Shown piece after piece: positions 1 through 7,280 of a stretch of DNA of 64,000 bases. The stretch's first letter is position 1. Every line of letters begins with the position of its first letter. The notes below the pieces were generated by a model, which was not told where the DNA came from, made no database searches, and saw nothing but the letters and a program-made list of their open reading frames with translations. This stretch comes from Lachnospiraceae bacterium KH1T2 (GTDB lineage Bacteria > Bacillota > Clostridia > Lachnospirales > Lachnospiraceae). Made by a program: the position numbers and the translations under genes. The stretch spans positions 1-64,000 of the forward strand of contig FOSY01000009.1 in NCBI GenBank assembly GCA_900114405.1, written 5' to 3'.

Positions 1-278
1 ACGTTTCTTCCTCTCCATCCATCTGCCTCATTTATCATGCATGATTCCGTGTAGTTATTGGGCTTCGACTTGGGTTGCAGCCTTACCCTCATGCATAACC
101 TTGTATGAGATTTCTGTACGTCAGACCAGAGATTTGCCCGTGGGTTAGTATGTTCCCCACATCCAGCTTCCTTCAGATTCCGCCTCGCGGCGGACACCCT
201 TGCCTTCGGCTATATCCTTCCCACTACCGGGCGGATTCGGGACTTGAACCCGTTAGAAACGTGCGCCGCTAGGCGCAC
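1..278 (-). mobile_element. Group II intron 5' end (IIC-like), cut by window edge
   Basis: Read on the minus strand, the sequence begins GTGCGCC at 278, which fits the GUGYG 5' end of group II introns. It continues into domain I text I recognise from Roseburia/Eubacterium-type introns, including a GGAATCTGAAGGAAGC block near 160-175. The intron runs off the left edge, so its maturase and 3' end are not visible. It starts six bases after the terminator hairpin of the transporter gene, which is the known habit of class IIC introns. Class assignment is by that position and by memory of sequence style, not by a fold. Confidence 0.75.
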
Positions 279-283
279 AACCA

Positions 284-318
284 AGCAGTCATAATCCTAT
301 ATGAGAATTATGACTGCT
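284..318 (-). terminator. Terminator hairpin of the transporter gene, intron target
   Basis: A 12-bp perfect inverted repeat (AGCAGTCATAAT / ATTATGACTGCT) lies 27 bases past the transporter stop. The expected U-tract is displaced, because the intron begins right after TTGGTT. Confidence 0.8.
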
Positions 319-345
319 CAGCTTCCCTCATTCATTTATTTCGTT

Positions 346-1683
346 TTAAGCCGCAGATGCTTCTTTAGATTCAGGCACTTTTTCTGCAACCTTTCCATTA
401 TATACTTCATGATCAAGAAGTCCTTCTGTCTCAGCTGTAAGCACAGTTGCTGTTGCAGCACCAACTACATTGGTTGCGGTTCTGGCCATATCTACGATTG
501 ATGAGATTGGTGAGAAAAGAACTATCAGCTCAACCGGAAGTCCTGCTGCTGCGAAAAGTGCTGTTGCTGTGATTGTAGCTGTCCCTGGAACTCCTACTGT
601 TCCGATTGAAACAAGAAGTGTAAGTGCGATAAGAAGCACATACTGACCTGCTGAGTAGCTGATTCCCTGCTGGTTGATCGTAAATACTGCAAGAAGTACA
701 GGCCAGATTCCTGCGCATCCGGGCATTCCGAGGTTCGCTCCAAGCCCTGCCGTGAATGCTGCAACGTCTCCGTCAACTCCAAGGTCCTCTTTTAATTTGC
801 TGACTGTTACCGGGAGTGTTCCAACACTGCTCTGTGAAGTAAATGCTACGATTCCTGCAGGTGCGATCTTCTTAAGGAATGTGACAGGGTTAAGCTTTCC
901 GATTGTAGCGATGAGAATACTCTCAACTCCAAAGAGCTGTATTGCTGCAAGTACGTATGCAACAACAAGTACGGAAAGAAGTGGTAAAAGATCTTCAAGC
1001 TTGCTTCTGCCAACTGCCCTAGCAATAAGCGCTGTGACTGCATAAGGTGTAAATGATACGATAAAACTTACCGCCCTGCCGAGTACTGTATTTGCTGCGT
1101 CAACAAATGCTTTAAAAGGTTTTACCGATTCATCTTTTTTCACAACCCTGTTATATGCCAATGCCACAACAAGACCAAATAAAAGAATAGGTACAACGGT
1201 GTTGCTTCCCCATTCATTTATGAGGTTCTTTGGGAAAAGACCTACAATAGCCTCAACTGCTGTAGGAACCTCTTTTGCCTCAGTCGCCTCTACAGTATAC
1301 TGGAAGCCTTTTCCAAGCCCCAGCGAAAGGGCCGCTACAAGGGTAATAACTGCTGCAGTAAATGTATTCAGGAGCAGGAAAAGAACAGACTTAAGTCCTA
1401 CCTTATGAAGCTTAACCTGATCTCCGAGATTTGTGATACTTGATATTACGCTGAACAAAAGGAGCGGAACCACAAATTCCTGAAGTGCATTTACATAAAC
1501 TGTTCCAAAAGCTGCTACATAATTGTAATTCTCTTTGAATATGAGTCCGATGATAACACCAAAGGCAGTCGCAATGAGTGTCCTGATACCAAAATTTACA
1601 TGTTTTCTTTTTAGGAAGTATAAAACTCCAAATAATGCCAATGCTGTTATTAGTGCTCCAATTTCTAATACATTGATCTCCAT
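346..1683 (-). CDS. tcyP: L-cystine symporter, TcyP-like (DAACS family)
   Basis: A 445-residue integral membrane protein of the dicarboxylate/amino acid:cation symporter family. It most resembles TcyP, the Na+ or H+-coupled L-cystine importer of Bacillus. Matching marks are the N-terminal KRKHVNFG segment after the first helix, the re-entrant loop region AFTSQSSVGTLP, and the conserved NLGMPGCAGIWP and DMARTATNV blocks near the C-terminus. The start at 1683 is chosen for its GAGGAGG ribosome site seven bases upstream; a longer reading to 1752 would run through a leader terminator. The gene stands alone and is preceded by a cysteine-rich leader ORF and an attenuator-like structure, which supports sulfur amino acid uptake. 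Glutamate or aspartate transport is the alternative within the family. Confidence 0.85.
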   Translation of the reverse strand: MEINVLEIGALITALALFGVLYFLKRKHVNFGIRTLIATAFGVIIGLIFKENYNYVAAFGTVYVNALQEFVVPLLLFSVISSITNLGDQVKLHKVGLKSVLFLLLNTFTAAVITLVAALSLGLGKGFQYTVEATEAKEVPTAVEAIVGLFPKNLINEWGSNTVVPILLFGLVVALAYNRVVKKDESVKPFKAFVDAANTVLGRAVSFIVSFTPYAVTALIARAVGRSKLEDLLPLLSVLVVAYVLAAIQLFGVESILIATIGKLNPVTFLKKIAPAGIVAFTSQSSVGTLPVTVSKLKEDLGVDGDVAAFTAGLGANLGMPGCAGIWPVLLAVFTINQQGISYSAGQYVLLIALTLLVSIGTVGVPGTATITATALFAAAGLPVELIVLFSPISSIVDMARTATNVVGAATATVLTAETEGLLDHEVYNGKVAEKVPESKEASAA

Positions 1684-1710
1684 GATGATCCTCCTCAAAT
1701 TTACTTGAAA

Positions 1711-1831
1711 CAAAGAAAAATATGCCCGGTGACAAATGAGTCTCCCGGGCATATGGCATACATTCTGTTACTATTACGCTTGATGGCATGAACATCGATC
1801 CGACAACATGCCAGCCATATATGATGCCCGG
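1711..1831 (-). promoter_or_regulatory. Attenuator: competing terminator and antiterminator arms before tcyP
   Basis: A 10-bp hairpin (ATATGCCCGG / CCGGGCATAT, 1720-1754) followed on the minus strand by TTTTTCTTT forms an intrinsic terminator 28 bases before the tcyP ribosome site. An upstream segment at 1814-1831 (CCGGGCAT, then ATATGGC) can pair instead with the first terminator arm extended to 1757, giving a mutually exclusive structure. A further small hairpin (GGCATG/CATGCC, 1785-1812) lies between them. The upstream arm sits inside the leader ORF just after its Cys-Cys codons. Confidence 0.7.
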
Positions 1832-1887
1832 AATTCTGTCATTCGACAACACATGTATTCAGATTTAAGATTTCTGAAGTTAAGCAT
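1774..1887 (-). CDS. Cysteine-rich leader peptide (37 aa)
   Basis: A short ORF begins at ATG 1887 and ends at TAA 1776-1774, upstream of the tcyP terminator. It encodes 37 residues including four cysteines in two clusters, Cys-Cys at 13-14 and Cys-Ser-Cys at 32-34. The ribosome site is AAAGGA with a rather long 11-12 base spacing, so translation is likely but not certain. A ribosome stalled at Cys13-14 would leave the antiterminator arm at 1831-1814 free. A ribosome moving on would cover it and let the terminator form. Classic amino-acid attenuation is inferred from this geometry. I know no specific family for the peptide. Confidence 0.6.
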   Translation of the reverse strand: MLNFRNLKSEYMCCRMTEFRASYMAGMLSDRCSCHQA

Positions 1888-2015
1888 TTCTCACGCCATC
1901 CTTTCTTTTTGTTTCCTGTTGATACTAATCATAGCGAAGCTCAGTCACCCTGGCTAATACATGATCGTTATTGTCAGCGATAAGCTTAGACTATAACACC
2001 ACCAATTTTACCCTC

Positions 2016-2210
2016 TCATGATATTGACTTATCAGTCGAAAGCTCCTCTCTATATTTAGGTGCTGCTCCCCTTAATATCCAGTCGGTTGTAACGCCATAC
2101 TTTTCTGCATACCTCACGACGACATCAGCAGGAAGCGATCTTCGGCCATTTTCATATGCACTCACAACACTCTTGTTTGAGAGATTAAACTCTGTAGCAA
2201 TTTGCCATTC
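2016..2210 (-). pseudogene. Remnant of an XRE-type HTH regulator
   Basis: The reading frame ending at TGA 2018-2016 encodes the second half of a Cro/CI-type helix-turn-helix, ATEFNLSNKSVVSAYENGRR, followed by a typical YAEKYGVTTDWIL tail. It has no start codon: a TAA at 2213-2211 closes the frame upstream and the N-terminal helices are missing. The remnant lies directly behind the phosphorylase stop codon, so it is probably a truncated leftover rather than a working gene. Confidence 0.7.
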
Positions 2211-2222
2211 TTACCACCACCC

Positions 2223-2990
2223 TTAGTTATAATCTCTCAAAACATCAAGTCCAAGCAACAATGCTTTCTCATGGGACCCTGTACCAAATGACCTAGCATC
2301 ATATTCATGCACATTAGCCAATGAATCAGCAGTGAACAGGAACTGTCCAAACTTCGCTCCACGTTTCCTGCAGCATGCTGCAAGGGCTGCACATTCCATT
2401 TCCACCACAGAACAGCCTTCCTCAAGGCGGTATCTCACCATATCCTTGGTCTCTCTGAAAAAGCCATCTGTTGTCCAGGTTGTACAGGTTACAAACGGAA
2501 GATCATGTTTATTAAATGAGCTTTCGATAGCTGCTATCGGTTTCTGATCAAGTTCAATATATCTGGATGCTGGAAGATAGTGATATGAAGTACCTTCAGC
2601 TCTCAACGCCTTTACCGGAACAATAAAAGCATCCTCCGGAAAATCCGCAAGAACTCCGCAAGAACCAACTGCAATTATCTTCGTACATCCACAGTTAACA
2701 AGTGTATCAAGAACCTGCGTTGCTGATGCCGAGCCTATAGGTGACTGCACCAGACATATATCTTCTTTTTCCTCATGTAGCACATATATCTTTATATTGT
2801 GAGAGACTGTAATAAGCTCTTCTACCATAGCTGCATTATTCTCTTTGGCGTATTTATGGACTACATCTCCAAGGAATGCAAATAAACACTTCTCCGGCAA
2901 TCTCTCAGCTTTCCAGTCATGATCAGGAGCTATAACTTCCGATGAACTGTCATCATATTCCAATAATGGTATTTCATTTTGTATTATCAT
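2223..2990 (-). CDS. Nucleoside phosphorylase (uridine phosphorylase-like)
   Basis: A 255-residue cytosolic enzyme of the PNP/UDP phosphorylase superfamily, which cleaves nucleosides with phosphate to base plus ribose-1-phosphate. Visible family marks are QSPIGSASATQVLDTLVNCG, the IAVGSCGVL strand-loop that holds phosphate, and the VVEMECAALAA segment, whose Met-Glu contacts the ribose. The start at 2990 keeps the full N-terminal region. It follows the acetyltransferase gene by 26 bases and is probably co-transcribed with it from the promoter at 3806-3834. The exact base specificity cannot be told from sequence alone. Confidence 0.85.
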   Translation of the reverse strand: MIIQNEIPLLEYDDSSSEVIAPDHDWKAERLPEKCLFAFLGDVVHKYAKENNAAMVEELITVSHNIKIYVLHEEKEDICLVQSPIGSASATQVLDTLVNCGCTKIIAVGSCGVLADFPEDAFIVPVKALRAEGTSYHYLPASRYIELDQKPIAAIESSFNKHDLPFVTCTTWTTDGFFRETKDMVRYRLEEGCSVVEMECAALAACCRKRGAKFGQFLFTADSLANVHEYDARSFGTGSHEKALLLGLDVLRDYN

Positions 2991-3016
2991 AGAAACCTCC
3001 GATTTTCGTGTTTAAA

Positions 3017-3565
3017 TCACAGAAACAAAATCATATTAACTTCATCAATGTATGTTCCGTCCTTCAGTTTGAATGCCTTTGGAGTTCTTCCGCATTCTTG
3101 AAATCCCATCTTTTTATATAAAGCAATCGCTCTATCATTGTCCGCATAGGCTCCAAGTTCCATCTGTTCAAACCCAATTTTCCTAGCTTTGTCTATAGCC
3201 TTCTGCATGAGTATTGTTCCAAGCCCACCGTTACAATATGCCTGTTCAAGGGCAATTGCAAAATCACACCTGTGCCTGAGCTTGAGATGATTTCTGTGAG
3301 GGCTTATAGAACAGTTACCTACAGCTCTTTCCCCATCAAATACGGTAAACCAGGCAGAATCCTCAGCCTCCAGATTATTCCTGATTATCTCTTTTTCTCT
3401 TTCGAGTTCAATATTTATTTCTTCAGGATATCTTACAAGATAATGCGTTTCTTCTGCTGTCTGCTTTATGTAGTCCAGCATGGTAACAGCATCTTTTTCC
3501 TCTGCAGATCTTAGGACAAGTGTTCTTCCATCATTAAGTGTTAACATTTCTTCTGCAATTTTCAT
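3017..3565 (-). CDS. GNAT family N-acetyltransferase
   Basis: A 182-residue GNAT protein that would transfer an acetyl group from acetyl-CoA to an amine. The acetyl-CoA loop is the segment QAYCNGGLGTILMQKAI, followed by FEQMELGAYADNDRAIALYK and the usual KMGFQECGR ending. A GGAGGAG ribosome site lies six bases before ATG 3565. Upstream are a strong promoter, a 37-codon leader ORF and an intrinsic terminator, an arrangement seen for inducible antibiotic-resistance genes. Resistance is only a possibility; many close relatives acetylate small metabolites or proteins. It forms an operon with the nucleoside phosphorylase. Confidence 0.85.
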   Translation of the reverse strand: MKIAEEMLTLNDGRTLVLRSAEEKDAVTMLDYIKQTAEETHYLVRYPEEINIELEREKEIIRNNLEAEDSAWFTVFDGERAVGNCSISPHRNHLKLRHRCDFAIALEQAYCNGGLGTILMQKAIDKARKIGFEQMELGAYADNDRAIALYKKMGFQECGRTPKAFKLKDGTYIDEVNMILFL

Positions 3566-3593
3566 AGTGTTCTCCTCCTGAATGTAAAAAAAT

Positions 3594-3629
3594 AGACCTT
3601 ATCAAAACTATATTAGCTTGATAAGGTCT
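3594..3629 (-). terminator. Intrinsic terminator in the GNAT leader
   Basis: An 11-bp perfect stem (AGACCTTATCA / TGATAAGGTCT) is followed on the minus strand by TATTTTTTT. It lies between the leader ORF and the GNAT start, downstream of the promoter at 3806-3834, so it would stop transcription before the operon unless antiterminated. Confidence 0.85.
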
Positions 3630-3658
3630 TAATACACTTGTTTAATGAATCAAAAAGT

Positions 3659-3772
3659 TTACAGATTCATCATATAGCACGGCCTCATCTCGCATGGTAA
3701 TCTAAGCCCCTGAATATTTTCCACGGACATATAATTGACCACCATTCTATTGACGAGACGTGTATTTGTCAT
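3659..3772 (-). CDS. Putative leader peptide upstream of GNAT (37 aa)
   Basis: An ORF from ATG 3772 to TAA 3661-3659 lies within the transcript from the 3806-3834 promoter and just before the terminator hairpin. A GGAGG site stands 12 bases upstream of the ATG, a little far. The 37-residue product ends GLRLPCEMRPCYMMNL. Its last codons overlap a 7-bp hairpin (ATGAATC/GATTCAT) that precedes the terminator, so ribosome position could influence folding. No family is recognised, and the role as a sensing peptide is inferred only from position. Confidence 0.55.
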   Translation of the reverse strand: MTNTRLVNRMVVNYMSVENIQGLRLPCEMRPCYMMNL

Positions 3773-3805
3773 ATAACTGGCATTCCTCCAAGATTATTAG
3801 TTGTA

Positions 3806-3834
3806 AGTATAGACATAGCCCTGTTAGCTGTCAA
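3806..3834 (-). promoter_or_regulatory. Sigma-A promoter for leader-GNAT-phosphorylase operon
   Basis: TTGACA (3834-3829) and TATACT (3811-3806) are separated by exactly 17 bases, close to a perfect housekeeping promoter. It lies just downstream of the flavin reductase fragment and drives toward the leader ORF. Confidence 0.9.
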
Positions 3835-3864
3835 TAACTTTTTGCCCCTCTTTAAATCTCTTTA

Positions 3865-4056
3865 TCACTTCAGCTTTGCGCCATCCTTAAAAGCATTGCC
3901 CACCTTTTCTCCAACTTCGTAATATCCATTCCCAAATGGATCAAAGCTTATAGGCTTAAGTTTGGTGATATCAACCGCTCCATCTGTCACTACGCTTTCA
4001 TCTGCAGAGACATTTACGATTTCTCCAATCAGAATGCCATCCTCAAAGCTCTTTAC
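3865..4056 (-). pseudogene. C-terminal fragment of a flavin reductase-like protein
   Basis: The frame encodes FEDGILIGEIVNVSADESVV and then KLKPISFDPFGNGYYEVGEKVGNAFKDGAKLK-type text, the usual C-terminus of flavoredoxin/flavin reductase-like proteins of anaerobes. The FMN-binding N-terminal two thirds is missing. Upstream in the same frame the text turns into another gene's sequence (a YbaK fragment), so the two pieces were joined by deletion. Confidence 0.75.
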
Positions 4057-4057
4057 C

Positions 4058-4234
4058 TTACTCTGAAGGTGTAACTTTAACAGAAGTAAACTCATTACCT
4101 CCTGCAGGATGGACATATTCAAATCTCTTCATGGATACATCCAGCCAGATAGGAATGTCATCAGCCACAGCAAAAGGACATACTCCACCTGGCTGGAATC
4201 CCGTGATACTCTCTACCTGATCTCTGGATATCAT
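4058..4234 (-). pseudogene. C-terminal fragment of a YbaK/EbsC-type deacylase
   Basis: The frame from ATG 4234 to TAA 4060 reads ITGFQPGGVCPFAVADDIP, a V-S-M-K-R-F-E-Y stretch and VKVTPSE. These are the conserved C-terminal blocks of the YbaK/ProX family, which removes mis-attached amino acids from tRNA. The N-terminal half, including the first catalytic region, is absent, and the end is cut where the flavin reductase fragment begins. It is almost certainly not functional. Confidence 0.7.
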
Positions 4235-4251
4235 GTCTGCTTACTTCCCGA

Positions 4252-4569
4252 TCATTTAAGAAGCTTAGAAAATTCCAAAGCCTTCCCTACATCACCGTCA
4301 ACCTTAAGTTTGCCGATAGTAAAAGCTACTATAGGATCTAACTTTCCACTGATTAGCTTATTAAAATCATCGGACTTGATTGATATAACGCAGTTCCTGT
4401 CATGGTAATCGTAAGGCTCTATATTGATCTTGTGGTCCTTAACTTCAACGTAGAACACTCCGGGATCCTGATCTGTCAGATTCACCTGAACGGCAAGAAA
4501 ATCCACATTTGAAACATCGGCATTTTCTGCCAGCTTTCTAAGTTTAGTAACTACTGTATCACGATTCAT
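4252..4569 (-). CDS. SCP2 sterol-binding domain protein
   Basis: A 105-residue single-domain protein of the SCP-2 lipid-carrier fold, a hydrophobic pocket that binds lipids or acyl groups. The C-terminal half, DFNKLISGKLDPIVAFTIGK followed by LKVDGDVGKALEF, is the clear family block. The start at 4569 is preferred over an ATG five codons earlier because GAGGAGG lies six bases upstream of it. It stands 74 bases after the truncated glycosylase gene and 17 bases before the YbaK fragment. The bound ligand is unknown. Confidence 0.8.
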   Translation of the reverse strand: MNRDTVVTKLRKLAENADVSNVDFLAVQVNLTDQDPGVFYVEVKDHKINIEPYDYHDRNCVISIKSDDFNKLISGKLDPIVAFTIGKLKVDGDVGKALEFSKLLK

Positions 4570-4643
4570 ATTCGTCCTCCTCACAAGATGTATCAGTCTC
4601 TGTTACCATTATATAGTTAGTAGCGCTTACTCTGCGTATGTAT

Positions 4644-4976
4644 TTACCTATGGCTGATGATAGCAGCGATCTTCCGGGGTGACTTTATCATATCCTCTGT
4701 ATTCAGTATCCGCTCTATGTCTGCATCAGTATACTCAGCAATCTTGTCATAGTCGAAGCCATCAAAGCAGGATCTGAACACCTCTCGTTTTTTCAGCATA
4801 AGATCCCAGGATAAACCACACTGCATACATTCCAGCATCAGGTGCTCAAACATCTTTTTATCATCATGAACAGAAACGCCCCACTCATTATCATGATAAA
4901 TCTTGTTTCTTTCATTAACGTCCGCCCATCCGCAAAAGCCCATAGCATAATCCTCATAAAAAAATCTGCTTTTCAT
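4644..4976 (-). pseudogene. tag: Truncated DNA-3-methyladenine glycosylase I
   Basis: The N-terminal 110 residues match Tag, a base-excision enzyme that removes 3-methyladenine. Visible are the CGWADVNERNKIYHDNEWG zinc-site half (Cys and His ligands) and the catalytic-region segment LECMQCGLSWDLMLKKR. Tag is normally about 185-190 residues, and the C-terminal part with the remaining His and Cys zinc ligands is missing. The frame simply stops after KIAAIISHR, so this is a 3'-deleted gene, probably inactive. It sits three bases downstream of the metallo-hydrolase stop. Confidence 0.8.
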
Positions 4977-4979
4977 CTA

Positions 4980-5660
4980 TCAATCACACAGAAATGATGC
5001 CACCCCTATATCATACACATGGACAGTCTTCCCGAACCTATCCACTTCAGTAGGAACAATCTCTCCTCTTTCAACCTGCAGTGCCCCTTCAATGAGCTTT
5101 GGCACAATAGAATAATCCACCGGGAGTGTTCCATGATTGGCATATATCCCTTTTATGTCATCCTTGTATTTATCAAGTCTCCTGAGACTATGGATATATG
5201 CACTTAAATCCCTCATCTCACCAAACATGAAGATATGCCCATCTTGTATGGGATCCCCACTAAAGAGCATTCCGCTGTTTTTATCTAAAAGAGCTGTACT
5301 TCCCGGCGTATGTCCCGGGAGCGCTATTGCCAGCAGCTCACGTTTTCCAAGATCGATCACATCTCCATCATATACAGGAACAATCTTCTGTGAAGGATGC
5401 GGTAACTTATAGTTAACGAGCTCAGCAGGATTCATCATCACTTCATCAAACTCTTCATTGCTGCCAACATGATCTACATCCGTATGTGTATTAAAGAGTC
5501 TGACAGGAAGATCTGTCAGCTCCTTTACAAGCTCTTTTGCATTATGCGTCTGCATTCCACTGTCAATCAGCAGAGCTTCCTTCTTACCCATCAAAAGAAA
5601 AAATCTCACTCCACCTTCATCGTACTGATATGTACTCTCATCAATCTTTTCCCAACTCAT
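4980..5660 (-). CDS. MBL-fold metallo-hydrolase
   Basis: A 226-residue metallo-beta-lactamase-fold hydrolase. The metal-binding motif is NTHTDVDHVGS, where the second histidine of the usual HxHxDH is an aspartate, a variant common in this subfamily. Further ligand regions are ALPGHTPGST, LFSGDPIQDG and IYANHGTLP. An ATG at 5660 is preceded by AAAGGGGATAAAG-type text on the minus strand. It ends just before the tag remnant and starts 11 bases after the nitroreductase reading frame, suggesting a shared transcript. The substrate is unknown. Confidence 0.85.
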   Translation of the reverse strand: MSWEKIDESTYQYDEGGVRFFLLMGKKEALLIDSGMQTHNAKELVKELTDLPVRLFNTHTDVDHVGSNEEFDEVMMNPAELVNYKLPHPSQKIVPVYDGDVIDLGKRELLAIALPGHTPGSTALLDKNSGMLFSGDPIQDGHIFMFGEMRDLSAYIHSLRRLDKYKDDIKGIYANHGTLPVDYSIVPKLIEGALQVERGEIVPTEVDRFGKTVHVYDIGVASFLCD

Positions 5661-5670
5661 CTTTATCCCC

Positions 5671-6261
5671 TTACTTTTCTACCCAGGTTACCGGATTACC
5701 TTTTCTCTCAAGCGGTTCCCTGATTGGCTCTCCTGCCTCAGAATATCACAATATCAGGCCTCCGGTTATCGTTTCATCTTCCCTAAGACCATACTTATAC
5801 ATGAAGTTGCGCACAGCCTCATTTTCATCGAGCCAGTGAAGCTGATTGATCCAACATGAGCCCATGTCAAGAGCATTGGCAGCTATCATCATGTTTTCCA
5901 GTGCACAGGCACTGTCTGCCAGAGCATTACCATAACCTTTTTTATTGGCTGTAACTATAAAAACAGGTGCTCCGTAGTGGAATATATATCCACCTTTCTT
6001 TGCCGCATTTATCGAATTCTTCAAGGAAGAGTACATACCCTCAGTGATTTCCATTTCTGCAAACTCTTTGCAGACTAATCCCGCCATGTCAGAAAGGATT
6101 TCGGCATCTGAAAAAACAATGAAGTGGGTAGTCTGATTATTTCCACCGCTAGGCGCATATCTGCCTGCCTCAACCACTTTTTCTACAAGCGCTCTTTCCG
6201 GCATTTCTCCGGAATATCTTCTGGTACTTCTTCTTGTTAAAATAGCTTCTATCGCTTCCAT
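5671..6261 (-). pseudogene. Nitroreductase family gene with in-frame TGA
   Basis: The FMN-dependent nitroreductase fold is clear: AILTRRSTRRYS at the N-terminus, ERALVEKVVEAGRYAPSGGN next, and the MGSCWINQLHW segment near residue 140. After GGLIL the frame meets TGA at 5748-5746, then continues in frame with YSEAGEPIREPLERKG and ends at TAA 5673-5671. That tail is the normal nitroreductase C-terminus, where LGYSEAGEP would be expected, so TGA probably replaced GGA. The product would lose about 24 residues that help hold FMN. The start at 6261 begins right at the conserved N-terminus. Confidence 0.8.
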
Positions 6262-6277
6262 CTTTTGCCAACCTTTT

Positions 6278-6463
6278 TCATACTCCTGCCGGCCACTCAG
6301 AGCCAACATCCAGTCCATTCTCTGTAAGCCAATCATCTTCCACTGACACAAGTTTCTCATTCCCTGCATCATCAACAAGCGTTACCGATACCTTAGGTTT
6401 CTGTCCTGGCTGTAATTCCTCGCAGCCATAATCTCCATCAAATATCTGCTTTATCTTCCACAT
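6278..6463 (-). CDS. Small conserved protein upstream of nitroreductase (61 aa)
   Basis: A 61-residue acidic protein beginning MWKIKQIFDGDYGCEELQPG and ending with a DVGSEWP segment. It has no signal peptide or membrane span and reads like a small beta-rich domain. It starts at ATG 6463 behind a GGAGG-containing leader and ends 16 bases before the nitroreductase start, so the two are probably translated from one message. I recall similar small proteins next to nitroreductases in Firmicutes but no named function. Confidence 0.6.
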   Translation of the reverse strand: MWKIKQIFDGDYGCEELQPGQKPKVSVTLVDDAGNEKLVSVEDDWLTENGLDVGSEWPAGV

Positions 6464-6535
6464 AAGCCTCAGTCCAAGTCCTCCACGTCAATCATCTTTA
6501 TTGAAGTTTCACTAACCATCTGCGCAAAGACTCCC

Positions 6536-6688
6536 TTACTCTTTCATTCCTTTTGCAATAAGCATATTTATAACTCCAAGTACCACAATTATGATCAGTA
6601 AATACCTGCTGATCAATGTTCCTCTCAGCTTATCTACTATGAAGAACATAATAAGCGGTATCAGATTCAACCATTTTAGATATTTCAT
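6536..6688 (-). CDS. Small membrane protein (50 aa)
   Basis: A 50-residue ORF with two hydrophobic stretches (LNLIPLIMFFIV and YLLIIIVVLGVINMLIA) separated by a basic DKLRGTLISR loop, so a two-helix hairpin membrane protein is likely. It starts 16 bases after the VOC gene stop, with GGAG about 12 bases before the ATG. It ends 72 bases before the next small gene, placing it in the middle of a run of co-oriented genes. Function unknown. Confidence 0.5.
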   Translation of the reverse strand: MKYLKWLNLIPLIMFFIVDKLRGTLISRYLLIIIVVLGVINMLIAKGMKE

Positions 6689-6704
6689 CCCTCTTCAAAT
6701 CTCC

Positions 6705-7097
6705 TCAAACCGTAATCTCTATCTGATTTCCTTCAACAGCCACGATACAGCTCTCATAATATCCATCTCCTGTAGCACGCGGCCCGCTGACAACTTCATA
6801 GCCATCTGCTCTAAGCTTCTCCGTAAGTTCATCGACCTTTTCCTTACTCCCAACAGAGAAAGCTATATGTGCATATCCTGTCCTTGACAGAGGCTTTTCT
6901 GCATTTACGATCTCAGGTTTTGTCATCAACTCCAATCTTGCTCCATCTTCAAAAGAGATAAAGTAAGACCGAAAGTCTGTATTCTTGTTATGATAACCAT
7001 CATTAGAAGTGCCGTCGAGATACTTTAAAAAGAAATCTCTTGCAGCTTCCAAGTCATTCACATACATAGCAACATGCTCTATTTTCATCAGATTCAC
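6705..7097 (-). CDS. VOC family protein (glyoxalase/dioxygenase fold)
   Basis: A 130-residue vicinal-oxygen-chelate protein. It starts with the standard KIEHVAMYVNDLEAARDFF first beta-alpha unit and carries a second unit GYAHIAFSVGSKEKVDELTE. Metal-ligand candidates are the histidine of IEHVAM, the glutamate of ARLELM, the histidine of YAHIAF and the glutamate of NQIEI. ATG 7097 has a GGAGAG site very close; an internal ATG three codons later would have better spacing. Family members include lactoylglutathione lyases and antibiotic-binding proteins. No specific activity can be assigned. Confidence 0.8.
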   Translation of the reverse strand: MNLMKIEHVAMYVNDLEAARDFFLKYLDGTSNDGYHNKNTDFRSYFISFEDGARLELMTKPEIVNAEKPLSRTGYAHIAFSVGSKEKVDELTEKLRADGYEVVSGPRATGDGYYESCIVAVEGNQIEITV

Positions 7098-7123
7098 TCT
7101 CCATAAAAGTGCGAATTTGCCCC

Positions 7124-7280
7124 TTACTTTATCTCTAAAACAACATCACCATTACCAAGAAGCTGTGTCAGCTCTTCCTCAGATAGATCAATATGCCCAA
7201 GCTTAGTATATGCCCAGGAATTTGAGCCATAATACTTCAAACCAGCAAATCTCACCTTTGTAAACATAATAATCATATCG
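7124..7280 (-). pseudogene. Out-of-frame tail of the SLOG-type gene
   Basis: In the frame offset from the main gene at 7203, the stretch ending at TAA 7124 encodes AGLKYYGSNSWAYTKLGHID and then LSEEELTQLLGNGDVVLEIK. This looks like a genuine protein C-terminus with ordinary residue use. It overlaps the last codons of the 7203 frame, which themselves end oddly. A single-base shift near 7255 would connect the upstream frame to it. I read it as the displaced C-terminus of that gene. Confidence 0.45.

Noticed and set aside
1412..1852. A 146-codon frame overlapping the start of the transporter gene
   Set aside because: It runs through the leader terminator and antisense-like text in another frame of tcyP; its residue content is not protein-like.
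5671..5760. Selenocysteine at the nitroreductase TGA
   Set aside because: The position aligns with glycine in the family, not with a redox cysteine, so a simple GGA to TGA mutation is more likely.
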